A stretch of DNA of 64,000 bases from Castellaniella sp035707805 (lineage in GTDB: Bacteria > Pseudomonadota > Gammaproteobacteria > Burkholderiales > Burkholderiaceae_B): the NCBI GenBank assembly GCA_035707805.1, contig DASSTS010000040.1:1-64000 (forward strand), given 5' to 3'. Made by a program: the position numbers and the translations under genes. Shown here in pieces: positions 17,203 through 25,550 of this stretch. Position 1 is the stretch's first letter. Every line of letters begins with the position of its first letter. Under the pieces are notes generated by a model. The model saw only the letters and a list, made by a program, of their open reading frames with translations, was not told the origin of the DNA and did not search any database.

Positions 17203-17294
17203 GATGAGAGATCTCCTGTTGTTCGAATAAGAGGGAAGCGACCCTGCGATATTACACTGTGTATCCGGCGGTGTGCAGCCCGGAATGACCCGTT

Positions 17295-18662
17295 TCAAAG
17301 CCCCGCGACCGCCATGCGCTCGATGAGGATCGAACCGGTGGACTTGGAACCCCGGACATGGACGTCGGCGCCTACCGCCACCACCTGGCGGAACATGTCG
17401 GCCAGGTTGCCCGCGATGGTGACCTCGTGCACGGGATGGCGGATGACACCGCCCTCCACCCAGTAGCCGAAGGCGCCCCGGGAATAGTCGCCGGTCACGT
17501 AGTTGACGCCCTGGCCGATCAGCTCGGTGACCAGCAGGCCCGTGCCCATCTTGCGCAGCATGGCGGCCAGGTCGTCGTCCGGTCCGGTCAGGCGCGAGCG
17601 CAGGCTGAGGTTGTGCGAGCCGCCCGCGTTGCCGGTGGTGTCCATGCCGAGCTTGCGGGCCGTATAGGTGGACAGGAAATAGCCGGTCAGCACACCTTGG
17701 TCGACCACGCGGCGCGCATGGGTGCGCACACCCTCGGCGTCGAAGGGCGAGCTGCCCTGGGCGCCCGGGATGTACGGGTTCTCGACGACGTCCAGGTGGT
17801 CGGCCAGGACGGGCTTGCCCAGACTGTCAAGCAGGAAACTGGCCTTGCGATACAGGGCGCCGCCGCTCGTCGCCTGGACCAGCGCGCCCAGCAGCCCCAC
17901 AGCCAGGGGGGCCTCGAACAGCACTGGATAATGGCCGGTCTTCACCGTGCGGGCGTTCAGCCGGGAGAGCGCGCGTTCGGCGGCATAGCGGCCGATCCGC
18001 GCGGGCGCGGCCAGGTCCTGCGCGCGCCGCGCCGAGGTGTACCAGAAGTCGCGCTGCATGCCGTCGCCGCGTCCGGCGATGGGCGCCACCGACAGGCTGT
18101 GGCGCGAATACGGGTAGCCGCCCAGGAATCCGCGCGAATTGCCCAGTACGAAATGCCCCTCCATGGTGTCCAGGGAGGCGCCTTCGGTGTTGGTGATCCG
18201 GTCGCTGGTCGCCAGCGCGGCGCGCTCGGCCTGGATGGCCAGGCGGGCGGCGCCCTGGACGTCGATGGCCCAGGGATGATGCAGGTCGAGGTCCGGATAG
18301 TGGCGGGCCAGCTGGTCCGCGTCGGGCAGGCCCGCCGCCGGGTCCTCGGCCGTGTGCCGCGCGATGTGCCAGGCCGCCTCGACGGTTTTGCGCAGCGCCT
18401 CGGGCGAAAAGTCGGAGGTCGAGGCCGAGCCGCGGCGCTGGCCGGCAAAGACGGTCACCGCCAGGGACCGGTCGCGGGTCTGCTCGATGGTCTCCAGCGT
18501 GCGGTTGCGCACGGCCACGGACAGCCCCCGGCTTTCGGAGACCTCAGCGGCGGCATCGGAGGCGCCGGCCTCGCGCGCGCAGCGCAAGGCGTCGGTCACC
18601 AGCTCGCGAAACTGGGCCTGCTGGGCGGGGATGTCCAGGAAATCGTCTGTGGGTTCTTTCAT
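17295..18662 (-). CDS. pmbA: TldD/PmbA-family metalloprotease subunit PmbA (TldE)
   Basis: Partner of TldD in the zinc protease that processes microcin precursors and antitoxins. The 455-aa product starts MKEPTDDFLDIPAQQ at 18662; longer in-frame starts run into the divergent yjgA promoter. Family features are the self-complementary beta-rich N-half with SRGLSVAVRNRTLETIEQTRDRSLAVTVF, and the C-terminal GNAGGSHNLSLR and GQGVNYVTGDYSRGAFGYWVEGG. As usual for PmbA it lacks the HExxxH motif that sits in TldD, which is not in this window. It is divergent from yjgA, the classical arrangement. Confidence 0.93.
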   Translation of the reverse strand: MKEPTDDFLDIPAQQAQFRELVTDALRCAREAGASDAAAEVSESRGLSVAVRNRTLETIEQTRDRSLAVTVFAGQRRGSASTSDFSPEALRKTVEAAWHIARHTAEDPAAGLPDADQLARHYPDLDLHHPWAIDVQGAARLAIQAERAALATSDRITNTEGASLDTMEGHFVLGNSRGFLGGYPYSRHSLSVAPIAGRGDGMQRDFWYTSARRAQDLAAPARIGRYAAERALSRLNARTVKTGHYPVLFEAPLAVGLLGALVQATSGGALYRKASFLLDSLGKPVLADHLDVVENPYIPGAQGSSPFDAEGVRTHARRVVDQGVLTGYFLSTYTARKLGMDTTGNAGGSHNLSLRSRLTGPDDDLAAMLRKMGTGLLVTELIGQGVNYVTGDYSRGAFGYWVEGGVIRHPVHEVTIAGNLADMFRQVVAVGADVHVRGSKSTGSILIERMAVAGL

Positions 18663-18725
18663 GCGCAATCTGCCGGGTTCAAGACGGTTATCATAGTCAA
18701 TTGAAACCCATTTTATGCCCGACCC

Positions 18726-19298
18726 ATGGATGAACGCCTTCCGGACGACGATTCCGTCCGCGACGAACGGCCCAGCAAATCCCAGATCAAACGTGACCTG
18801 CATGCGCTGCTGGACCTGGGCCGCGAACTGATCGACCTGCCCGCCTCGCGGCTGGCGCAATTGCCGCTGGACGAGCCGCTGCGCGAGGCCATCGCCCTGG
18901 CCCAGCGGATCCACGCCCACGAGGGCCGGCGCCGCCAGACGCACTACGTCGGCAAGCTGCTGCGCCACGCCGACGCGCCCGCATTGCGGCGCCAGCTGGC
19001 CGAATGGGCCAACGGCTCGCGAGAGCAGACGCGGGCCATGCACCGCCTGGAAGACCTGCGCGACCGCCTGCTGGAAAGCGATGAGGCCCTGACGCGGCTG
19101 CTGCAAGCCTTCCCCCAGCTGGACATACAGCCGCTGCGGGCCCAGATCCGCGCGGCCCGCAAGGAAATCCGGGACAACCAGTCCCTGCCGCCCGGGCGCG
19201 AGCCTGCGCGCAAGCACTACCGCGCCCTTTTCCAGACCCTGAAGCAACTCGAATTCAAGGATGACGCCCCGGATGGACACGACGCTGGAGACGATTGA
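18726..19298 (+). CDS. yjgA: Ribosome-associated protein YjgA/DarP
   Basis: A 190-aa highly charged, helix-rich protein of the DUF615 family that binds late 50S assembly intermediates. Signatures are RPSKSQIKRDLHALLDLGRELIDLP near residues 15-39, the EGRRRQTHYVGKLLR motif near 67-82, and a C-terminal YRALFQTLKQL. Divergent transcription from pmbA is conserved in proteobacteria. Its last 38 bp overlap the start of the next gene. Confidence 0.92.
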   Translation: MDERLPDDDSVRDERPSKSQIKRDLHALLDLGRELIDLPASRLAQLPLDEPLREAIALAQRIHAHEGRRRQTHYVGKLLRHADAPALRRQLAEWANGSREQTRAMHRLEDLRDRLLESDEALTRLLQAFPQLDIQPLRAQIRAARKEIRDNQSLPPGREPARKHYRALFQTLKQLEFKDDAPDGHDAGDD

Positions 19299-19974
19299 AC
19301 GAACCACCGGCCCGCAGCCGACCCACAGCGTGATCTGGCTGCACGGCCTGGGCGCCGACGGGCACGACTTCGAGCCCATCGTGCCCGAGCTCGCCCACCC
19401 GGACCTGCCCGAGATCCGTTTCGTGTTTCCGCACGCGCCCGTGCGCCCCGTCACGCTGAACCAGGGCATGCCGATGCGCGCCTGGTACGACCTGTACGGC
19501 CTGGACCGGGATGCGCGCGAGGACGTGGACGGCATCCGCGCGACCCGCCACGCGGTCACCGGGCTGGTCACGCGAGAGGCCGAACGCGGCATCCCCCGCG
19601 AACGGATCGTGCTGGCCGGCTTTTCGCAGGGCTGCGCCATGGCGCTGTACACCGGCCTGCGGCTGGAGCACCGCCTGGCCGGCCTGATCGGCCTGTCGGG
19701 CTACCTGCCGCTGCGCAACACCACGGCGGCGGAACAGCATCCGGCCAACGCCGGCACGCCCGTGTTCATGGCCCACGGCACGCAGGACATGGTGGTGCCG
19801 ATCACCTATGCGGAAGCCAGCCGGGACGTCCTGCTGGCGCAGGGGCACGCCGTGCAATGGCACACGTATCCCATGCCGCATGGGCTGCACCCCAGGGAAC
19901 TCGTCGACATCCGGGACTTCCTGGTGAGTGTGTTTCGTTTGGATCCGGCGGCTGCTGGCACGCCGCCCGGATGA
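19261..19974 (+). CDS. Alpha/beta-hydrolase carboxylesterase (phospholipase/carboxylesterase family)
   Basis: A 237-aa serine esterase of the Abhydrolase_2 family, cytosolic, hydrolysing short-chain esters or lysophospholipid-like substrates. SVIWLHGLGADGHDF near residues 24-38 forms the oxyanion region, GFSQGCAMA near 121 holds the nucleophile Ser, and Asp in HGTQDMVVP (about 175) and His in MPHGLHPRE (about 206) complete the triad. The ATG at 19261 overlaps yjgA by 38 bp; MDTTLETIE at 19273 is an alternative. A cluster of repeats follows the stop. Confidence 0.9.
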   Translation: MTPRMDTTLETIERTTGPQPTHSVIWLHGLGADGHDFEPIVPELAHPDLPEIRFVFPHAPVRPVTLNQGMPMRAWYDLYGLDRDAREDVDGIRATRHAVTGLVTREAERGIPRERIVLAGFSQGCAMALYTGLRLEHRLAGLIGLSGYLPLRNTTAAEQHPANAGTPVFMAHGTQDMVVPITYAEASRDVLLAQGHAVQWHTYPMPHGLHPRELVDIRDFLVSVFRLDPAAAGTPPG

Positions 19975-19980
19975 ACCCCG

Positions 19981-20275
19981 CACGAAACAGTCCTCAGGAC
20001 TCTTGGATCGGCGCATCCACCTCGCGGCTTGGCGCTGCTATCGACGCCTCGACTCTGCGGCTTGAAACATCTTGGACAATAGCGCTTCCCCACCTTGCGG
20101 CTTGCAAGCCGCTCGGATTCGATAGGCGAGCCATGGTCCGCAGTGGACCATGGCTCGACCAATCTCATCCAGGCACGAAACAGTCCTCAGGACTCTTGGA
20201 TCGGCGCATCCACCTCGCGGCTTGCAAGCCGCTCGGATGAACCAGGCACGAAACAGTCCTCAGGACTGTTTCGTG
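19981..20275. repeat. Cluster of direct repeats and perfect palindromes
   Basis: A 50-bp unit beginning CACGAAACAGTCCTCAGGAC and ending TCGCGGCTT occurs at 19981-20030 and 20174-20223. A third, partial copy at 20247-20275 turns into the 29-bp palindrome CACGAAACAGTCCT-C-AGGACTGTTTCGTG. GCGGCTTGCAAGCCGC occurs twice (about 20097 and 20217), and CGAGCCATGGTCC pairs perfectly with GGACCATGGCTCG across 5 nt at about 20127-20157. The final palindrome contains the stop codon of the acetyltransferase gene. No gene is evident inside. Confidence 0.85.
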
Positions 20276-22722
20276 TCCAGGTTCATCCAGATCCTTCTCA
20301 TTCCTGGGTCTTCTTCGTCGGGGTCGTTGCGCAGGCCCAATGAGGTCATCAGGCCGATCATCGCGCGGTTGGTCGCCAGCACGAGGCCCTCTATGTAGCC
20401 CAGGCCCTGCTGGCGCGCGACGTGGATCAGGCTGCGCATCAGCTGCGCGCCCAGGCCGCGCCGCTGCCAATCGTCGGCGATGACCAGCGCGTATTCGGCG
20501 CCCTGGCCGTCGGCATTGCGCAGGTAATGGGCGAATCCCACGATGCGTTCCCGCAGCAGGCCGCGGTTTTCCGGATTGGGCACCTGCACCGTGGCGACCA
20601 GCGCCACCTCGCGGTCGTAGTCGATGCGCGTGTAGCGCGCCAGCATGCGGGGCGTGAGCTCGCGCAGCATGGACACGAAACGCATGTAGCGGGACTCGTC
20701 CGACAGGCCGCGCACGAATTCCTGCAGCAGCACTGCGTCCTCGGGGCGGATGGGCCGCAGCAGCCATTCCTGGCCGTCGGGCATCACCATGGACCGCACC
20801 AGCCGCCGCGGATAGGGATGGATGGCCATGTGCCGGTACGCCTGGTTTTCCGGGCGCTCGCCATCGTAGTTCGGGTCCAGACCGATGCGGACGTCTTCGG
20901 CGAAAAGGCTGGTGTCGTCCCACCACAGGGGATCGATGCACAGGGACCGCACCCCGGGCAGCGCGCTGACGATCTCTGAAATGCGCTCCAGGGATTCTCG
21001 CAGCTGCTCGAAGACCGCCGGGCTGAGGTCCTTTTCCAGCACGCGCGGCCAGAATTTTCCGCGCTGGATCAGCTGGCGCGCCAGGTAGTTGTTCAGCGGG
21101 GGCAGCTCGATCTCCCGGTGTGGCGAAGCCAGCCGCGCCGGCCGGCCGCCAGGGCCGAACTGGAGATATGGGCCGAACCGGTCGTCCTGGCGGACCTGGA
21201 TGGACATGGGGACATTCTGGCGCGCGGCCTCGGGCGCGGGCTGGTCCTCGATGCGGATCGGCACGTGAAAGCAGTCGAGCAGCCAGCGGCAGCTGGCGCG
21301 GTCGAGTTCCGTCTTGCCCGACATGATGGCGTCGTTCAGCAGAGTGCGGGCCTCGTCCAGGCGCGGCGGGCGGTTCAGCATCTCCGGCGGCAGGGCCTGC
21401 TGGGCGAGCGTCTGGTTGTAATGGTACGAAGCCAGGATCCCGAAGGCATTGGCGGCCGACTCGGGCGTGCGGAAGGCCGGCAGCCCGACGGCATCGAGCC
21501 GGTGGCGCTGCGTCCGCATTGACGCATCGCCCAGGAAGCACGAAATGATGGGCTTGCCGGCCGCCTCGGAAAACTGCGCCAGGGCCTCGGCCGCCGAATC
21601 CATGTCGGACAGGGGGTCCGGCGCGATGAGCACCAGGACCCCGTCCACGTTGCCGTCGGCCGCCAGCAGGGTCAGGGCCTGCCGCAGGCGCGCCGGATCC
21701 AGCGGCGCATGGCTGACGACCGGGTTGGCGACCGCCGCGCCCGGCTCCAGCAGTGCGGCCAGGTCGCGGCGGGTCTGCGTCCCGAGGTCCGCGCGCGCCA
21801 CCGGGCCGCCGGTGCCGATGGCGTCCAGCGCCAGATGCGCCGCGCCATGGCCGTTGGCGAACACCGCAATGCGCCGCCCGCGCTGGTGTTTGGCATGAAC
21901 CAGAACCTTCAAGGCGGAAAACAGCTGCACGAAAAAGCGGATGCGGACCGCGCCCGTGCGGCGCAGCAGCGCGTCGAACACGGCATCGGACGCGGGTTCG
22001 TGGCCCGGCCCCTGGCGGCCGGATTTCAGCACGATGACCGGCTTGACGCTGGCTGCCGCCATCAGCGCGCTGGTGAATCGGCGCGAGGAATCGGCCTCTT
22101 CGAGGTAGAGCACGATGCTGTCGGACCGGGAATCCATCGACAGGTATTCCAGGACTTCAGCCACCGTCACACCCGAGGTGTCGCCCGTGGACACGACCGC
22201 GGAAAATCCCAGCTGGATGTCGCCTGCCCAGTCCAGCACGGCGGCGGCCACCATGCGCGACTGCGCGACCAGCGCCACCCGGCCGACCGGCGCGCCCTTG
22301 GGGTCCAGACCCAGGTTCAGGCCGAGGTGCGGGCGCTGGATGCCCAGGGCGCCGGGGCCGAGCACCAGGCAGTCGTTCATCTGACCCCAGGCCTGGCAAT
22401 AGGTGCGGGTTTCCAGCGGATCGGCGGACGGCGTCTCGTGCGGCAGCAGCACCAGGGCCCGGGGACGGTACGCGCGCAAGGCCCCCAGGGCGGCCGGCAG
22501 CCGGGCCGGATCCAGGCACAGCAGCGCCATGTCCAGGCGCTGCCCCTCTTGCAGGAAATCCAGGCGCCCGGGCAGCCGCCATTGGCCGGCGGCGTCCGCG
22601 CGCACGTCCGCGACGCGCCCCCGCAGCATGGGCGGCGGCGTCTGCGCGACCGGCAATTCGCGCGAGCTGAGGACTAGCAAAGAGCGCGGCTCGAACAAGG
22701 CCGCCAGGCGATGACGCAACAT
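20260..22722 (-). CDS. Pat-like protein: acyl-CoA synthetase (NDP-forming)-type domains fused to a GNAT acetyltransferase
   Basis: An 820-aa cytosolic protein likely to acetylate protein lysines, resembling the Pat/YfiQ family. The N-terminal CoA-binding domain (MLRHRLAALFEPRSLLVL onward) is followed by succinyl-CoA-ligase-like modules to about residue 450. A degenerate ATP-grasp-like region follows, then a C-terminal GNAT domain (about 650-800) with the acetyl-CoA loop QRRGLGAQLM and TNRAMIGLMTSLGLR. The ATG at 22722 gives MLRHRLAAL; a GTG six codons upstream is possible. It is divergent from gltX with a short gap. The acetyl-CoA-synthetase half of such proteins is usually inactive and regulatory, which I infer here too. 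Confidence 0.85.
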   Translation of the reverse strand: MLRHRLAALFEPRSLLVLSSRELPVAQTPPPMLRGRVADVRADAAGQWRLPGRLDFLQEGQRLDMALLCLDPARLPAALGALRAYRPRALVLLPHETPSADPLETRTYCQAWGQMNDCLVLGPGALGIQRPHLGLNLGLDPKGAPVGRVALVAQSRMVAAAVLDWAGDIQLGFSAVVSTGDTSGVTVAEVLEYLSMDSRSDSIVLYLEEADSSRRFTSALMAAASVKPVIVLKSGRQGPGHEPASDAVFDALLRRTGAVRIRFFVQLFSALKVLVHAKHQRGRRIAVFANGHGAAHLALDAIGTGGPVARADLGTQTRRDLAALLEPGAAVANPVVSHAPLDPARLRQALTLLAADGNVDGVLVLIAPDPLSDMDSAAEALAQFSEAAGKPIISCFLGDASMRTQRHRLDAVGLPAFRTPESAANAFGILASYHYNQTLAQQALPPEMLNRPPRLDEARTLLNDAIMSGKTELDRASCRWLLDCFHVPIRIEDQPAPEAARQNVPMSIQVRQDDRFGPYLQFGPGGRPARLASPHREIELPPLNNYLARQLIQRGKFWPRVLEKDLSPAVFEQLRESLERISEIVSALPGVRSLCIDPLWWDDTSLFAEDVRIGLDPNYDGERPENQAYRHMAIHPYPRRLVRSMVMPDGQEWLLRPIRPEDAVLLQEFVRGLSDESRYMRFVSMLRELTPRMLARYTRIDYDREVALVATVQVPNPENRGLLRERIVGFAHYLRNADGQGAEYALVIADDWQRRGLGAQLMRSLIHVARQQGLGYIEGLVLATNRAMIGLMTSLGLRNDPDEEDPGMRRIWMNLDTKQS

Positions 22723-22826
22723 GGATGGAACCCTGGACACCCAAAGACGGGGCGTCCTTTAAAATACACGATTTCTATCCTGATTCTACAGGGGTTCGCC
22801 CGCGTCCCCCGCTGCCGCATACCGCC

Positions 22827-24245
22827 ATGACCCAGACTCCACAGCGCCCGGTGCGCACGCGTTTCGCCCCTTCCCCGACCGGCTACCTGCACCTGGGCGG
22901 CGCCCGGACCGCGCTGTTCTCCTGGGCCTTCGCGCGCCACTACGGCGGCACGTTCGTGCTGCGCATCGAGGACACCGATCTCGAGCGCTCGACACCCGAG
23001 GCCGTTCAGGCGATCCTGGACGGCATGCGATGGCTGGACCTGCAGGCCGACGAGGGCCCCTTCTACCAGATGCAGCGCATGGACCGCTATCGCGAGGTCA
23101 TCGCCGACATGCTGGACAAAGGCACAGCCTACCACTGCTACAGCACGCCCGAGGAAGTCGAGGCCATGCGCGAACGCGCCCGGGCCGCCGGCGCCAAGCC
23201 CCGCTACGACGGCACCTGGCGGCCCGAGCCGGGCAAGACCCTGCCGCCCGTCCCGGCCGGCATCAAACCGGTGGTCCGCTTCCGCAGTCCGCAAGACGGC
23301 GTCACCGCCTGGGACGACCTGGTCAAGGGTCCGATCAGCTTCGACAACGGCGAGCTCGACGACCTGGTGATCGCCCGCCCGGACGGCACGCCGACCTACA
23401 ATTTCTGCGTGGTCGTGGACGACTGGGACATGCAGATCACCCACGTGATCCGCGGCGACGACCACGTCAACAACACGCCGCGCCAGATCAACATCCTGCG
23501 GGCGCTGGGCGCCGAGCCCCCGCGCTACGGCCACGTGCCGATGATCCTGGGCCCCGACGGCGAAAAGCTGTCCAAGCGCCACGGCGCGGTCAGCGTCATG
23601 GAATACGACCGGCTGGGCTACCTGCCCGAGGCCATGGTGAACTACCTGGCCCGCCTGGGCTGGAGCCACGGCAACGACGAGCTCTTCAGCCGCGAACAGT
23701 TCGTCGAATGGTTCGATCCCCGGCATCTCAGCCGTTCCGCGGCGCAATGGGATCCCAAGAAACTGAACTGGGTCAATGCGCACGCCCTGCGCCAACTGGA
23801 ACCCGGCGACCTCGCGCAGCGCGTGGCGCCGCGCATCGTCCGGCGCGGCGGCAACCCGCAGGCGGCCGACCTGCCGGCCATCATGGCCTTGCTGCGCGAC
23901 CGCAGCGAGACCCTGGAAGACCTCGCCGAAGGCGCCCTGCTGTTCTGCGGCCCCTACGCGCCCGCCGATGCCGCGCTGAAGGCCGAGGTCCTGGACGCCG
24001 CCGCGCAAGCGCTGCTGCGCATCTTCCAGGCCCGCGCCCAGGCCCAGGCGGACTGGTCCGAGCCGGCGCTGGACGCACTGATCAAGGACGTCCTGAAATC
24101 CGAAGGCGTGAAGATGCCCAAGCTGGCCATTCCGCTGCGGGTCGCCGTCACCGGCCAGAAGCACACGCCGTCGATCGGCGCCGTGCTTGCCCTGCTGGGC
24201 CGCGCCACGGTGCTCGAGCGCCTGGACGCCACCCTGGCCGGCTGA
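22827..24245 (+). CDS. gltX: Glutamyl-tRNA synthetase
   Basis: Class I synthetase charging tRNA-Glu. VRTRFAPSPTGYLHLGGARTALF at about residues 8-30 has the HIGH-type motif (HLGG), and KLSKRHGA near 245 is the KMSKS equivalent. The 472-aa length and the C-terminal anticodon-binding helical domain are standard. The start MTQTPQRPVRTRF at 22827 is chosen over an in-frame codon 102 bp upstream that lies in the divergent promoter region. Confidence 0.96.
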   Translation: MTQTPQRPVRTRFAPSPTGYLHLGGARTALFSWAFARHYGGTFVLRIEDTDLERSTPEAVQAILDGMRWLDLQADEGPFYQMQRMDRYREVIADMLDKGTAYHCYSTPEEVEAMRERARAAGAKPRYDGTWRPEPGKTLPPVPAGIKPVVRFRSPQDGVTAWDDLVKGPISFDNGELDDLVIARPDGTPTYNFCVVVDDWDMQITHVIRGDDHVNNTPRQINILRALGAEPPRYGHVPMILGPDGEKLSKRHGAVSVMEYDRLGYLPEAMVNYLARLGWSHGNDELFSREQFVEWFDPRHLSRSAAQWDPKKLNWVNAHALRQLEPGDLAQRVAPRIVRRGGNPQAADLPAIMALLRDRSETLEDLAEGALLFCGPYAPADAALKAEVLDAAAQALLRIFQARAQAQADWSEPALDALIKDVLKSEGVKMPKLAIPLRVAVTGQKHTPSIGAVLALLGRATVLERLDATLAG

Positions 24246-24254
24246 GCGCCATCG

Positions 24255-24743
24255 TCAGAAAGGCAGCCGGTATCCGGGCGACATGCGGCGCGCCCGGATG
24301 CTGCCCTGTTCGCCCTGCAGGCGCAGTTCGGACGCATCGGCGCGGACGATGCGATAGCGGTTGCTGTAGATGGGATCGTTCAGGTTCACCGGCACGCCGT
24401 TGGATTCCAGCGTGCGCAGCACCAGCGTACTGCCGTCCCGTGTCCAGCAGCCGGATTCCTCGAGCCCTTGCGAGGGGGTGCGCGGACGCTTGACCTGCTC
24501 GACGTAGCTCATGGTGCCATCCGGATTCAGGGTGTACAGGGTGCGCAGCGAGCCCGCCACGCCTTTCTGCGCCGTGACCGACAGCCAGTTGCCCACCAGC
24601 GCATCGCCAGCCGCGGCCGCCGTGCAGGCGGGCGGCTTGGCCTGGGCCTCGGGCGCCGAGGCCGGCCGCGTGGACGCGCATCCCGCCAAGAGGCCGGCGG
24701 CGACTGTCGCGGCCGCCGCCATGGAAAGTTGAATGAATCGCAT
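24255..24743 (-). CDS. Putative lipoprotein of unknown function
   Basis: A 162-aa product. MRFIQLSMAAAATVAAGLLAGCAS is a lipoprotein signal with lipobox LAGC (Cys22), so it is probably an outer-membrane or periplasmic lipoprotein. The mature part has a predicted small beta domain with GNWLSVTAQKG, LYTLNPDGTMSYVEQ and SGCWTRDGSTLVLR, reminiscent of lipocalin-like or copper-resistance-NlpE-like folds, but I cannot name a family. It converges with gltX, 9 bp apart, and is divergent from the CopD-like gene. Confidence 0.7.
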   Translation of the reverse strand: MRFIQLSMAAAATVAAGLLAGCASTRPASAPEAQAKPPACTAAAAGDALVGNWLSVTAQKGVAGSLRTLYTLNPDGTMSYVEQVKRPRTPSQGLEESGCWTRDGSTLVLRTLESNGVPVNLNDPIYSNRYRIVRADASELRLQGEQGSIRARRMSPGYRLPF

Positions 24744-24878
24744 TGCTTGATTCCCGTTCATGACAATTGTCATCCAATATCCCCGACTGCGACAGGGCCG
24801 ATCCCGCCGGGGCGGGCGCCCCGGCCTACAATTTTCCCGACCCCGTGACGTCCGCGGGAAAACATTCATTCTACTGAC

Positions 24879-25313
24879 ATGAGCCATTCCTTACTCGTCA
24901 CGCTGCACCTGTTTGCCGCCATCATGTTCGTGGGCACGGTCTTCTTCGAGGTGCTCATCCTCGAAGGCATCCGCAAGCCGCTCGGACGCGAGGCCATGCG
25001 CAACGTCGAACTCGCGATCGGCCGGCGCGCGCGCAGGATCATGCCCTTCGTCATGATCGTGCTGTTCGGTGCGGGGCTGGGAATGGCATGGCAATTCCGG
25101 GAGGCGCTGGCCCAGCCGTTCGCCAGCCATTTCGCCACCCTGCTGTGGATCAAGATCATTTTCGCCTTCAGCGTGCTGGGGCACTTCATCTTCGCCATGC
25201 TCATGAGCGGCACAGGCCGGCTGAAGTCCCGCCATTTCCAGCTCATCCACCTGAGCGTCTTCTGCCACGTGGTCCTGATCGTGTTCCTCGCCAAGGCCAT
25301 GTTTTATCTCTGA
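24879..25313 (+). CDS. CopD-family-like integral membrane protein
   Basis: A 144-aa protein with four hydrophobic helices, at about residues 5-27, 50-70, 85-107 and 120-142. His10 in LHLFAAIMFVGTVFFE, together with His100 (GHFIFAM) and His122, places histidines in the membrane as in CopD-type copper or haem-related proteins. No copper operon surrounds it. The name rests on helix pattern and histidine placement; the actual substrate is unknown. Confidence 0.6.
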   Translation: MSHSLLVTLHLFAAIMFVGTVFFEVLILEGIRKPLGREAMRNVELAIGRRARRIMPFVMIVLFGAGLGMAWQFREALAQPFASHFATLLWIKIIFAFSVLGHFIFAMLMSGTGRLKSRHFQLIHLSVFCHVVLIVFLAKAMFYL

Positions 25314-25435
25314 GGCCCGCCGCCGGCAAATCGAAACGCAACTTTTTCGAGACAGGCGGCAATCCTCGGGCTGCATAATGGCCGCGCCGCGGCCGATAAT
25401 GCTTGGAAGCCCCCACTCCTTACGATAGACTTGAA

Positions 25436-25464
25436 GGCGTGCGATATTCATGATATCGCACGCC
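25436..25464. promoter_or_regulatory. Perfect 12-bp inverted repeat upstream of the histone-like gene
   Basis: GGCGTGCGATAT and ATATCGCACGCC flank the 5-nt spacer TCATG. There is no T tract, so it is more likely an operator or an mRNA hairpin than a terminator. It lies 87 bp before the ATG of the H1-like gene and 122 bp after the CopD-like gene. Confidence 0.55.
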
Positions 25465-25550
25465 TGCGCCATTTGAGATGGGCCGCACCGGACGTGTGGG
25501 GGTCATATCAAATGGGTGGACGTTTCCTTTTGCACCCAAGGAGCACGACA

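Noticed and set aside
15745..17466. Plus-strand frame of 573 codons over palindromic element A and opposite the TRAP receptor
   Set aside because: It is antisense to the receptor gene and translates a non-coding palindrome; no domain is visible.
19981..20275. Relationship of this repeat cluster to the 180-205 bp palindromic elements
   Set aside because: No common core was found by eye; the two appear to be different repeat families.
25436..25464. Terminator of the CopD-like gene
   Set aside because: The inverted repeat is perfect but neither side is followed by a T run, so I list it as a possible operator instead.
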